Positions 6,468 to 14,498 of a stretch of DNA of 26,539 nt are shown piece after piece. The DNA comes from Bilabrum cf. latius (lineage: Eukaryota > Bigyra: Bicosoecida > Bigyra > Bicosoecida): positions 1 to 26,539 of the forward strand of contig CBCXTV010000032.1 in assembly GCA_965178125.1 (NCBI GenBank), in the 5' to 3' direction. The notes beneath the pieces were generated by a model, which had not been told where the DNA came from, searched no databases, and saw only the letters and a program-made list of their open reading frames with translations. Numbering within the stretch: position 1 is the stretch's first letter; every line of letters starts with the position of its first letter. The position numbers and the translations under genes are program-made.

Positions 6468-7010
6468 TCACACTGCATGCACACGCAGGAATGAATAAAA
6501 CGCGCTCCACTCGAAGGCAATTTGACTCACCCACATACCAGATGCCTGCAGACGAAGCGAAACATACAAAATCGCAATGCGCTGGGGGCAAGACGATGGC
6601 CAAAAAAACTCCGATGTGTTTGACCGAGCGTTCATTTGTTCAGTGGCACCAGACCGCGAACGGATCCCCCCCCGTCCAAGGGGGGGGCCACAACCCCAGA
6701 CGCCTGGTCCGCGCCTGCAGCACGACCGCGAAGAAAAGGACAGTCCGTGCAAACCGCCGGCAAAGCGTCGCCGCACAAGCTGCTGTGCTGGCAACACCAC
6801 TGCAACAGCGGGGGGCCCGGCGTGGTTCGAACGATGGGGGGGCACGGCCACTCTCCTGGCAGATCCGTCGGGGTGCGGCCAGGCAAGCACCTCCACCTGG
6901 TCGCAGCCGGAGGCGGACGCATCGCCATCCGCGTCCCCGAAGGGGAGTGCGGACCAACCGTACGCTTCGGCATCAGGAGCAGGGACTACCGTCTCGACGC
7001 CGGACGCCAT
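6468..7010 (-). CDS. Hypothetical protein beginning MASGVETVV, probably with introns
   Basis: An ATG at 7010 starts a 180-codon frame. The first about 50 residues (MASGVETVVPAPDAEAYGW, then SALPFGDADGDASASGCDQV) are acidic and look coding. At 6856-6836 the GAGTGGCCGTGCCCC motif interrupts (read as RVAVPPHR). Downstream residues are Arg/Cys/Ser-rich and look like non-coding read-through, so the frame end at 6468 is doubtful and an intron starting near the motif is plausible. No family is recognised. Confidence 0.35.
   Translation of the reverse strand: MASGVETVVPAPDAEAYGWSALPFGDADGDASASGCDQVEVLAWPHPDGSARRVAVPPHRSNHAGPPAVAVVLPAQQLVRRRFAGGLHGLSFSSRSCCRRGPGVWGCGPPLGRGGIRSRSGATEQMNARSNTSEFFWPSSCPQRIAILYVSLRLQASGMWVSQIAFEWSAFYSFLRVHAV
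6836..6856 (-). repeat. GAGTGGCCGTGCCCC motif, copy 7 of 12
   Basis: The minus strand reads GGAGAGTGGCCGTGCCCCCC, directly after GATCTGCCA. It falls where the protein-like part of the MASGVET frame ends, a position expected if the motif marks an intron start. Confidence 0.65.
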
Positions 7011-7177
7011 CGGCGCCTGAGGATTCGTATCGCATTCGAGGGTTGAGGGCCGCGCAAAATGCGCTCCTGGCCGGAAGGTATGCGGCACAGACGGAACAAA
7101 GAGGCTGCATGTGGCATGCCATGACAACCTGGACACACTTTCACGAATGCGCAGCAGCTGCACGAATGGGATGTTCG

Positions 7178-7308
7178 GGCCGGGGCCCGGGCCCGCCCCC
7201 GGGCCCCGGCCCCGGCGCCGGCCCGGGCCTGGGCCGGGGCCCCGGCCCCGGCCCCGGCCCCGGCCCGGGCCCCGGCCCCGGCCCCGGCCCGGGGCCGGGG
7301 CGGAGGAT
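7178..7308. repeat. GGCCCC/GGGCCC array
   Basis: Array of CCGGCCCCGG and GGGCCC units upstream of the MASGVET frame. It is open in all frames and compositionally non-coding. Confidence 0.85.
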
Positions 7309-7388
7309 GAGGTGAGAGTGACCTGGCGCACAGTGGCACACAAGAGTGCCATGACGAAAACGGACACATTCTGAGAAACGCTCAGCAT

Positions 7389-7492
7389 GCCGGGCCGGGC
7401 CCCCGCGCCGGGCCCGGGCCGAGCCCGGCCCCGGCCCGGCCCGGGGCCCGGGCCGGGGCGCGGGCCCGGGCCCGGGCCCGGGAGGCGCGCGG
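7389..7492. repeat. GGGCCC array
   Basis: Second short hexamer array, about 80 bp from the array at 7178-7308, separated by ordinary sequence (GTGACCTGGCGCACAGTGGC...). Confidence 0.85.
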
Positions 7493-7656
7493 CGAAGCGG
7501 TCGGGCGGGCACCGCCCGGCCGCAGCCAGGGGCCCCGGCGCGCAAACGGGGGATCCCACAACATGCTTTCGCCAAGGGTCTTGTCGCTTCTCGGCTCACA
7601 TGCGCGCGCTGTGAACTCCCACTCTCTTTCCGGCAGCCGAGGGCAATGCAGGCAGG

Positions 7657-8778
7657 TCAGTACATCGCGCCGGACCTTGTCCGGCGAGGGGCGGGGGGCT
7701 CGGCCACTCCTGCCCTGGCGCCCGCGGAGGCGCCCGCGGAACTCGCCGCGACAGGACCGGACTTTGCTCTTGCGAGCGGCGGCCCCAGTCGCCTGGCGAC
7801 CGGGACAGGGCGAGCCACAACGGCAGCAGCCCCTTCAAGCCGTCTCCGAAGGAAGCGCCGAGGGGGCCCAAGAAGAGACTGAAGCATGAGCGGAGCCGGT
7901 CGCCCCAGGAGCTCCGCGAAATCCTCCGGCGACGGCGGCGCCAGAGGCAGCGGCAAGGTCGTACCCAAAGCATCAGAGATGCGCGATCGGAGAGTCGCGC
8001 CGGGTCCGCGCAAGCCGTTGGCCCACATGCGCCCCGCGCTGTCTGTGTCCACCACATGCTGCCGCATCGCGGCCGCAGCGATATCGATCCACCGCCCTGG
8101 AGGCAAAACGCCGTCCGCGCTCTCTGCCCGACAAGTCGTCTGCCCGGAGCTGATGGCGGCTTTGAGGTGTTGGAAGACATGCGTGTCGAGCGGCTGCAAC
8201 AGCCAGGTCATGGATGCCGGGACGAGCGCGACGAAAAGGCCCAGGCGCGCGATGTGGTTGACGACTTGCCACGACAAGTGCTGCGGTGCGCAGTCCATGA
8301 CCAGGACCACTGGCCGACCAGGATGTACCTCCCTGCAAGCTCGACGAACCCGGGTCAGGATGCCGCAAAAGACCGGCCCGGTCACCCAGCCCTTCGTGCC
8401 AGGGATGTGCACCAATGGGGCGGCCAAGACCGCCAGTCTCTCTCGATCGGCTCGTGTCATGCGCTCAGTGTGTGGCAGGAGGATCTGGGGCAAGCGCGCA
8501 TGGACCTCGGGGTCGTCGGCAATCGCAGCTACATAGGTCATGTGGCCTCTCGCTTCCCGCAGACTGATGCGCGCATACCGCTGCCGACCCACAGCGGCTA
8601 ACTTCCCCACACAATGGCCTCGTCTTGGAGCCATTCCTCGCGAAATGGCCGTTTCGTCGAGGTTGACGACAATGTAGGGCTCGTCCCGAAGGACCCCGAA
8701 GCGCAGCCACTGGCACCACTGGAAGAAGGCCGCGACCTGGGTCGCCCAGGAACGGAAATCTCGGCTGATTTTTCCGAA
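7657..8778 (-). CDS. DDE transposase, catalytic part (pogo/Tc1-like DDE_1 type)
   Basis: The frame is open from 8778, with no start of its own before the ATG at 8634, to a TGA at 7657. Upstream of that ATG it reads AAFFQWCQWLRF...PYIVVNLDETAISRG, whose D at 8658-8656 is the first catalytic Asp. VVLVMDCAPQHLSWQVVNHI carries the second (residue 114 from the ATG). LVPASMTWLLQPLDTHVFQH carries the third (residue 150). This D-D-D order with LLQPLD is the hallmark of the DDE_1 family (pogo, Tigger, CENP-B relatives), which cut and paste DNA in the nucleus. The Ala/Arg-rich C-terminus is probably not functional. The N-terminal half lies at 9716-8936, split off by an inserted hairpin cluster. A domesticated or dead copy is likely; splicing of the insert is possible. 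Confidence 0.8.
   Translation of the reverse strand, partial: FGKISRDFRSWATQVAAFFQWCQWLRFGVLRDEPYIVVNLDETAISRGMAPRRGHCVGKLAAVGRQRYARISLREARGHMTYVAAIADDPEVHARLPQILLPHTERMTRADRERLAVLAAPLVHIPGTKGWVTGPVFCGILTRVRRACREVHPGRPVVLVMDCAPQHLSWQVVNHIARLGLFVALVPASMTWLLQPLDTHVFQHLKAAISSGQTTCRAESADGVLPPGRWIDIAAAAMRQHVVDTDSAGRMWANGLRGPGATLRSRISDALGTTLPLPLAPPSPEDFAELLGRPAPLMLQSLLGPPRRFLRRRLEGAAAVVARPVPVARRLGPPLARAKSGPVAASSAGASAGARAGVAEPPAPRRTRSGAMY
7694..7710 (-). repeat. GAGTGGCCGAGCCCC motif, copy 8 of 12
   Basis: It lies inside the last 20 codons of the transposase frame (read GVAEPPAP). The terminal residues are not transposase-like, so the motif may mark the end of true coding sequence or the start of an intron. 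Confidence 0.65.
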
Positions 8779-8782
8779 AACA

Positions 8783-8894
8783 GGTCCCCGTTTTTGGGGC
8801 CGTTTTTTGGCCCCAAAAATGGGGACCCCCTATTATGCGGACAATAGGGTGGCCCCATTTTTGGGGCCGTTTTTCGGCCCCAAAAATGGGGCCA
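8783..8894. mobile_element. Three-hairpin palindromic insertion inside the transposase gene
   Basis: Three hairpins in series: 8783-8827 (GGTCCCCGTTTTTGGGGCC / GGCCCCAAAAATGGGGACC), 8828-8849 (CCTATT...AATAGG) and 8850-8894 (TGGCCCCATTTTTGGGGCC / its exact complement). Long arms are about 19 bp, the last perfect. The cluster sits between the DNA-binding part (ending near PEMQSR) and the catalytic part (KISRDFRSW) and moves the reading frame. Ends resemble the fold-back element at 1416-1540. Confidence 0.8.
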
Positions 8895-8935
8895 AAAACT
8901 GCCCCAAGAATCGGCCCAGAATTTCGCCCACGGAC

Positions 8936-9716
8936 CTTCCGGCTCTGCATCTCGGGGGCTACAGCGGAGCGCCAAGGCATGATCCGCAACCGGACGTGCC
9001 ACCTCTTCCGAAACCTCAGCGCCCAATTCTTTCTGAACCCGCCCCGCCGCAGTTGCGCCACAAAAGCGGGGTACCGGCCGCGCCGCTCTGCGACTGGCCA
9101 GTTCTCGACCAACCACTTCGCCACCTCCGCGACTTTCGGCGAGGAGCCCCTCGTGTTAGCATCGTTGATGCGGAGGACGACACGAGCCTCAGCGACGACC
9201 ATCGCGGCCCGCCAAGCGAGCCGACTCTGGACTGCTGCCTCCAAGTGGCCCGTCGCGACGCTCACCACACTCGCCAGCGCGAGGGCGGGCGGTGCGGGGG
9301 CCCTCGGCCCGCAACCCGGGCGCGCGCGCTTGCCACATCGATTTTGCATGACATGAGTAGCGATGAGATCCCATTCACTTCCCTCATGGGACAGGCTTTG
9401 GGCGACGCGCAAGAGCACCCAGCGAGAAAACGACAGTCGCTTTGGCAAGGCATGCTCCCTCGCTCGCCTCGTTGCTCGCCGCCCTTCTCTCTGCAGCTCT
9501 TGCACAATTTCCTTCTGCGCCCTGATCATCGCTTCTAGCTCTCTGCGGGCGACGGCAGGCATGCTGGTGAGGGCAGGCTGACGCGAGGAGCTTGGGCCCA
9601 AGGGCGCTGCATGCCCGTCCCTGCTTCACCATGTGGCCCGCCCACCCAGGTGGGCCTCTCCACCGCGACCCCTTTCTTACACACACTCATCGTCTTCCTC
9701 TTACCCTGAGCGACAT
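8936..9716 (-). CDS. Transposase N-terminal part with a probable GT-AG intron
   Basis: The frame ending near 8936 contains VAEVAKWLVENWPVAERR, then FRKNWALRFRKRWHVRLRIM, a basic helical region of the sort that precedes the DDE core in pogo-like transposases (HTH/CENP-B-like DNA binding). The long frame begins at a TTG (9601); ATG codons are at 9562 and 9716. I favour a first exon ATGTCGCTCAGG (9716-9705), an intron 9704-9578 starting GTAAGAGG and ending CTCGCGTCAG (127 nt), and exon 2 from 9577; both junctions are phase 0, giving MSLR followed by PALTSMPAVARRELEAM. Exon 2 runs into the hairpin insertion, which blocks a simple continuation to 8778. Confidence 0.6.
9578..9704 (-). other. Predicted intron in the transposase gene
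   Basis: Donor AGG|GTAAGAGG and acceptor CTCGCGTCAG|CCTGCC, 127 nt, phase 0 on both sides. This is the most canonical splice pair I could find in the window. It is supported by homology of the sequence just upstream of the ATG with the second cassette ending at 10748. Confidence 0.45.
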
Positions 9717-9723
9717 GCGTCCC

Positions 9724-9990
9724 ACACCTAACTCAAGACATGGTGTGCCTGAGGCGTCGCCTGGCGTCGACGACAGCAGCGCTGACACGAGACCGGGCGG
9801 TCTTCCTGAGCGCCACCGTCATCTTATGCAGGGCTGTTTTGGTCTCTTGGCGCGCCTCCCGAATCTTCGCCGATGCGCCGATGTGCTTCACTCATGCGCT
9901 CCATCTCCGCTACCATGACTGAGTCGCCTCCGGGCGTCAAGACTGTTACCTGTGGGGGCTGGCCAAACCAGAGACACGAAACCCGGACAA
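9724..9990 (-). pseudogene. Decayed paralogue of the 10755-11020 exon region
   Basis: On the minus strand it aligns along about 265 bp with 11020-10755. Shared reading: KHIxxxAKIREARQExxxAxxKMxVxL. This copy has an in-frame TGA two codons before KHIGASAKIREARQE, and it ends in TGA rather than the homologous TAG because of a 1-nt length difference. About 8 nt beyond it in gene direction is the transposase ATG. Confidence 0.6.
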
Positions 9991-10209
9991 GAATGTTACT
10001 GGACGGGGGAATGAAGCCATGTCACACTCACTTTTAGTTGTCCTCTGACGCTTAGTCTTAGTCCTAGCCCTACACGCACTCGCCTTTGCACTCGACTGCG
10101 GACAACGTTGGCACGCTCATGCACACAGGTGTCACTCACGGAACGCAGGAGAAGATGCGCAGACGCTTATCTGGAACGGCCGCGCCTCCTTGTTGGAAAG
10201 ATCTTGCTC

Positions 10210-10306
10210 TGAGTCTGACGCCTTGTGCAGGGAAACAAAAGCGCGGTCCCTGGCCTCGCCGTACTCGCGGATGCTCAGCGCTCCAAGCGGGGGCTCGGCC
10301 ACTCCG
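10210..10306 (-). repeat. 95-bp dispersed repeat, copy 2 (contains motif copy 9)
   Basis: Near-identical partner of 5821-5916; differences include one inserted base (CGCC|G|TACTC) and a few substitutions. Similarity stops abruptly after GAGTCTGAC on one side and just past GGCCACTCCGC on the other, which defines the element. Confidence 0.75.
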
Positions 10307-10454
10307 CTTTGTTTGCTTCACTCGCGCCCGGTGCGGGAAATGCCCGAAGACTCGAGCCCTGGCGCCTCACCTCTCAGTGGGCCGGGAAAAAAAGGCCGCC
10401 CTCTCGGGGCGGACCGGTGCCGACATCTCGGGACTGGCGACTGTCGCCGGTTCC

Positions 10455-10748
10455 TCAATCAGCGCGCTCCTCTTCCTCCTCTTCCTCGCGGGGCCCGTCA
10501 GGGCCGGGGTGGACCTCGCTGCTGCTGGCGGCGCCTGTCGCCGTCGAAGGCCCACTGCCGGTTGACGCCGCGCCCTGGGCTGGCGCCACCTCTGCGGCGC
10601 GCGCCGCTGCAACGGCCTCGAGCTCCGGCGCGGTCCACTTCTTGGCCGCAGCGATCTCGAGCAGATCTTCCAAATCTAGTCTCGTCGCCCTGCGCATGAG
10701 GCGTTTGTGGCGCCGGTTCCCCTTCGCTATTGTCTTTGGGGGCGACAT
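10455..10748 (-). CDS. Hypothetical 97-aa protein with basic N-terminus and acidic tail
   Basis: ATG at 10748, chosen because the aligned position of the paralogous cassette (9716) is also ATGTCGC; an upstream in-frame ATG at 10820 exists but lies within the duplicated segment. The protein starts MSPPKTIAKGNRRHKRLMRR, continues ATRLDLEDLLEIAAAKKWTA (probable amphipathic helix), then an Ala/Ser/Gly linker, and ends GPREEEEEEERAD. A charged N-terminus and acidic tail would fit a nuclear or nucleic-acid-associated role, but that is only composition. No family is recognised. Confidence 0.5.
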   Translation of the reverse strand: MSPPKTIAKGNRRHKRLMRRATRLDLEDLLEIAAAKKWTAPELEAVAAARAAEVAPAQGAASTGSGPSTATGAASSSEVHPGPDGPREEEEEEERAD

Positions 10749-10759
10749 GGGGATGACAC

Positions 10760-11122
10760 CTAGCTCATGACATGGACTGTCTGGGGCCGGACCCTGGCTC
10801 CGGGACGGAAGTGCTGACATGAGACGGGGCGCTCCCTCTTGAGCTCCACCCCCATCTTATTCATGGCCTTTCTGGCCTCTTGCCGCGCCTCCCGAATCTT
10901 CGCCACAGTGGCGATGTGCTTCCCTGATCCGGCGCATCTCGCCTTCCGGGCTGAGTCGGCATCGGGCCTCCGGACTCGAATCGGAGGCGGGTGGCAAAAG
11001 CAAAAGCCGGAAACCCGCTGAAGAATGGCTGAGGTGGGAAGCATTTGGCCACTAGCCTCGTGTCCGCAGTACATACACACAGTCGTCACTTCCACGCTCG
11101 CCACAGAACCCTGGGAGGCCAC
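10760..11122 (-). CDS. Short Cys-containing exon, intact paralogue of 9724-9990
   Basis: The frame begins at a GTG (11122), so the true 5' end is unknown, and stops at TAG (10762-10760), 12 bp before the ATG at 10748. It contains TTVCMYCGHEASG, FCFCHPPP and GKHIATVAKIREARQEARKA, then MNKMGVELKRE. The KIREARQE helix is the part best conserved with the decayed copy. C-x2-C and C-x-C could bind a metal, but no fold is recognised. It may be the last exon of a gene or an upstream reading frame of the next one. Confidence 0.35.
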   Translation of the reverse strand: MASQGSVASVEVTTVCMYCGHEASGQMLPTSAILQRVSGFCFCHPPPIRVRRPDADSARKARCAGSGKHIATVAKIREARQEARKAMNKMGVELKRERPVSCQHFRPGARVRPQTVHVMS

Positions 11123-11534
11123 GAACCTCGGCCGCTAGGGCCCGCTCACTCAAACGTTCCGGCCCTGGCCCCAGGGCCCGGCCCCATGTCTGACGGAGAA
11201 CCCTGGGTGGCCACGAAGGTGGGCCGCCCGGGGCCGCACCACCACACGATCAGGCCCAGGGCCCGGGGCCGGACCGGGCCCGGCTAGGGCCCGGGGCCTG
11301 GCCACTGGCCGGGCCCACATGGGGTCGACCAGACCCATGGCAAATGCGACGCATGCTGGTATGACAAGGCACTCGAATGACTGATGCTTTCTGCCACCAG
11401 AACCCGCGCGCCCCGGCAACCTCAGAGATGTTGCGGCGCGCGACCGGCGCGCACTTGCAAGTGAAAGGGCGCGGCAACGGCCAAGGAGTGGACGCAGGGG
11501 CACGGCCACTCTGCATCAAAACGGGCGCCTGGGC
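11123..11534. other. Gap: GGGCCC-rich spacer, no gene recognised
   Basis: Loose GGGCCC/CCAGGGCCCGG sequence (11160-11320) is followed by ordinary GC-rich sequence and a motif copy at 11496-11513. Two related boxes, AGAACCCTGGGAGGCCACGA (11105) and AGAACCCTGGGTGGCCACGA (11197), form a short direct repeat. Confidence 0.5.
11496..11513 (-). repeat. GAGTGGCCGTGCCCC motif, copy 10 of 12
   Basis: The minus strand reads CAGAGTGGCCGTGCCCCTG. It lies 22 bp beyond the stop of the glycosyltransferase-like gene. Confidence 0.6.
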
Positions 11535-13729
11535 CTAGCGAGCGCTCTCTTCCCAGATCTTCACCGCGCGGGCAAGGGCCTCCTCTCGGATCTGCCATTC
11601 CCGCGACCAAAAGGTGCAGGCCTCGCACACCTGGCAGTTACTTGGTGTCAGGCTCATGGGGGTCAAGTTCGCCACGCCAGTGAGCCGGAACGCAGGGCAG
11701 CTCGTCGCCACCTCCGCGGCAACTCTCGCGCAGGCCATGCTCGTGTGCCGCCCCGACTTGCACAGGAGCACCACCGTCAGCTGTGTCCCGTTTGCCGTCC
11801 CCTCGCGCATGGCCGCCAGCATCGCGAGGGCCGCGGGCTGCACGACCTGCCGGAAGTTGGCATGGCACACGATGGGGCCGAAGTTCTGCGGGTGGGTCCC
11901 GAGGTGGCGCCGGTGGCCTTGGTCCGACGGCTTGGGCAGGGGCCGGGTGTCGACGACGCACAGAGGGCCGTCCGTCCCCGGGAGTGTCTGCCGGATCGCC
12001 TTCTCGACGGTTTTGGCGTCCCAACTGTGCGTCGTTGCGTAGCTGTGGCAAAGCTCCCTGCACACAACGACATGGGGGAGCTCGAAAAGGATTGGCGGGC
12101 GAGATGCGGCAAGGAGCGAAGGCCAAAGGTTGGGCAGCGGGTGGCAAGAGGGGGTGGGGGGGCCTCGGGACGGCGGGCGACGCAGGTGACGGCAAGAGCG
12201 GGGATGAAGGGGACACAGCTTCGGGGCGGATAAACCTGTGGCTGGCAGGCAATGGGGCACTGAAACAAACGACGGTGGCTTAGTATGCGGGAACGTTTCG
12301 GGAGTCCTCACCAACTGCCCGAGGAAGCGCAAGCCTCCGTAGACGATGCGGACGTTCACCCTTCGCGCAGGGGCCTCAGCCCTTGAGCCCGAAGCGGCCT
12401 GAGAGAGCGAAGCGGCCTGAGGCGGCGACGTCGGCGGCGATGGTGGCACCGCCGGCACATCGGTGGGCCCGGCCACTCCCGACATGCCGAAAGTTGCGGC
12501 TGCGGCCTCCCGGTCGCTCGGCCTCGGCCGCCGGAGGCACGTCCACCAGCAGCAGTACCAAGGCTCGTCTCGGCAAGTCTCCCGGTCGTTCCGCTGGAGC
12601 CGCCCCTCTTCGAGGCGCCGCCTGTAGACCCCCCTCCAAGCAGCGTCGCACATCTTTCCGAAGCGCTTCGCCGGTTCCTCCCCGAACGTCGCCAGAACAG
12701 CCGGGTCGCAGTTCGCGAGCTTGGCGATGCTCCGGTCCACTCGCGCTTCCAGGTTGTCCAGGTCATTCGGCAAGGCCGAACCACATATCGTCGGCCCGAC
12801 CAGAGACGGCCGCTGTGCGCTTCTGTCCACCTCGCCGTGCCGAACCTTCGCCAAGGCCAGCAAGCGCTCGCGCAAGTCCACGTCCTCAGAGGCAGCGGGC
12901 TGAGTTCCTTCCGTGTCGTAACCGCGCAAAAAAAGGAAGTCGAGCGGCCTGTACGCCATCCGGCCCGTCAGCGCACCCTCGACGAGGCGACAGACGACGC
13001 ACAGGCCCGAGGTGTCCTTGCCGCGTCGGAAATGGTACGCGACGCCGATGATGTACTCCGGCGTCATGAGGTTGTCGCAGTCCAGGTTGACCAGCACCTT
13101 CGCGCTGTTGCCCGCCGACCACATGGCGAACTGGTGCGCCCCGTTCTTGGCCCAGGATGCATGCCAGTACTGCAACTGCTGCGGGCCGGCCCGGCCAGTG
13201 CCCGCAACAAGGGCTCCTGGTCGATGCGGCATCCAGCTCGGCGCGTCGACGCCGTTGTCCCTTGCCGCAGCCGGCCAGCAGCGCCGCCCGAGGCCACCAG
13301 CAAGAAGCCGCTGTCGAGCGCCCACAGGAAGCGCGACCGGATGTCCTCCCAGGTGGACTGGTCGTCCTCGCCGAGCAACAACACACAAAACTTCACACAG
13401 CGGCGCCAGGGGAAGGCTACGGCGAGGTTCACCGCCAGCGACACGAGCAACTGCGCGCCCCTGCCCATGCAGGTCGTGCAGAAGAGCATGGGCCCCTGCA
13501 GACCCAAGTCCTCGGCGTCGCATCCTCGCTTCAGCGAGGTTTGCAGCTGCGCCAGCCAAAAGTCGCGGCTCAGGGAGGCGACTCGGGAGAGAACGGCGTC
13601 GCCTGGCACTGGATGCTCTGGCTGGGGTGAGGGCGAGGTCAATGCGGGAGGAAGGGGGGCACACAAAAGAGAGCCACCCGCCCGGGTGCATCCCAGGAGG
13701 GGCTGATGTGGGGGCGAAGGGAGCTTCAC
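11535..13729 (-). CDS. GT-A glycosyltransferase-like protein fused to a CKSGRH (RapZ-C-like) domain; one frameshift
   Basis: The first part is read in the frame from 13729: LFCTTCMGRGAQLLVSLAVN, then FPWRRCVKFCVLLLGEDDQ. The rest is in the 718-codon frame from the ATG at 13691, where QYWHASWAKNGAHQFA, VLVNLDCDNLMTPEY (residues 200-213, DxD at 204/206), LTGRMAYRPLDFLFLRGYDT (241-260) and ASEDVDLRERLL are seen. This order fits GT-A glycosyltransferases (DxD metal/nucleotide-sugar site, then G-R...F..L.GYD). The frames meet near 13255-13285, where one base appears to be missing. Residues 536-665 (VVVCRELCHSY, HRRHLGTHPQNFG, VVLLCKSGRHTSMACARVA) form a second domain resembling the RapZ C-terminal domain. 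The link, residues 461-537, is Pro-rich and may be an intron. Whether this is one fused gene or two is open. Confidence 0.7.
12081..12311 (-). other. Candidate in-frame intron between the two domains
   Basis: Donor CAGTTG|GTGAGGACTCC and acceptor CCAATCCTTTTCGAG|CTCCCC give 231 nt, a multiple of three. Splicing would join FLGQL to LPHVVVCRELCHSY and remove the Pro/Ser/Arg-rich linker. Another AG at 12058 follows a good-looking TGTGTGCAG but shifts the frame. Confidence 0.35.
12462..12480 (-). repeat. GAGTGGCCGGGCCCACC motif, copy 11 of 12, inside the glycosyltransferase frame
   Basis: It reads GGGAGTGGCCGGGCCCACC and is translated GVAGPTDV at residues 405-412, in a low-complexity stretch after the conserved GT region. 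CTCAG acceptor-like sites follow at about 12420 and 12402, so this could be a small intron retained as open frame. Confidence 0.65.
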
Positions 13730-13736
13730 AAGGACC

Positions 13737-14498
13737 CTAGCTGCACTTGGACACTTGCGCGACGGATGGGTTCTTGCGACCCCGGGAGCCCCGACAAACC
13801 TGGAGGAGCTCCTGCGCTCCCAAGCTGTGGTGCACCTGTTCGCTGCGGACGACCGCGGCGGAGGCGTCCCCGGAGAGTGCAGAGGACGTGTCCAAGCCCT
13901 TCGTCGCCCCTGGATTCACCGGCCCTGGCTCGGACCTCCCGAGAGCTTGAGCACGAGCGAAGGTCTCGTGCATTGTCAACTCGTCCTCCGGGCCGGACCC
14001 TTCGGACGCCGAGTCTGGCTCCGCCGCCTGGTCGGCGGGGTCCTCGTCCGGGCCGGGAGAGCCTTCGGGGCCCAACCAAGGCTCCGCCGTCAAGCCGTCG
14101 AGGCCTATGTTGCAGATCCACACCCGGCTCGCCAGGGGCCAGCCCTCCACGCTGCGGAACTTCCTGCGAATGTGATCCCGCAATCGCATGTAGAAGGGCG
14201 CAGTGGAGCCCTGAGGCCCTGTGATGTGCAAGCTCGAGCGCGCCTTCTCGGGCCCGGTCTGCCGACGCTTCCGTCGGCCCCGGAGGGTGAAACCGACGCC
14301 GAGATCCTGGGCCAGTTGGAGCCACCAGTTGTAGTCGCCTACGCTGCCCCTGTCATTGAAGAGCGTGCCAATGGACAAGTCCGCAGGAATAACAACATTG
14401 AGAAGCTCACCGTCAGGGCGCCAGATCCTACCGCCGGCCTGGGCCTGACTTGCCGGGTGGTCGCCCTTCTTCCCTGCCTTTCCGGTGCTCGATGCCAT
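13737..14498 (-). CDS. Hypothetical 253-aa protein beginning MASSTGKAGKKG
   Basis: ATG at 14498 in the context GCTGCCATGG. The frame stays open upstream to a GTG at 14633, but that part is the shared start cassette. The N-terminus is basic (MASSTGKAGKKGDHPAS). A middle region has ordinary folded-protein composition: RIWRPDGELLNVVIPADLS, GDYNWWLQLAQDLGVGF, HITGPQGSTAPFYMRLRDHI, RVWICNIGLDG. It is followed by an acidic, disordered-looking C-terminus (DEDPADQAAEPDSASEGSG). The stop TAG is at 13739-13737. No family is recognised. The stop lies only 8 bp from the first possible codon of the glycosyltransferase frame at 13729, so the two could be exons of one gene or tightly packed neighbours on one strand. 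Confidence 0.55.
   Translation of the reverse strand: MASSTGKAGKKGDHPASQAQAGGRIWRPDGELLNVVIPADLSIGTLFNDRGSVGDYNWWLQLAQDLGVGFTLRGRRKRRQTGPEKARSSLHITGPQGSTAPFYMRLRDHIRRKFRSVEGWPLASRVWICNIGLDGLTAEPWLGPEGSPGPDEDPADQAAEPDSASEGSGPEDELTMHETFARAQALGRSEPGPVNPGATKGLDTSSALSGDASAAVVRSEQVHHSLGAQELLQVCRGSRGRKNPSVAQVSKCS

Noticed and set aside
12058-12311. Intron ending at the TGTGTGCAG acceptor (12058)
   Set aside because: The acceptor looks good, but it gives 254 nt and puts the CKSGRH domain out of frame; the 231-nt alternative keeps the frame.
12383-13706. Plus-strand frames opposite the glycosyltransferase-like gene
   Set aside because: They are shadows of the minus-strand gene; the recognisable DxD and GYD motifs are only on the minus strand.
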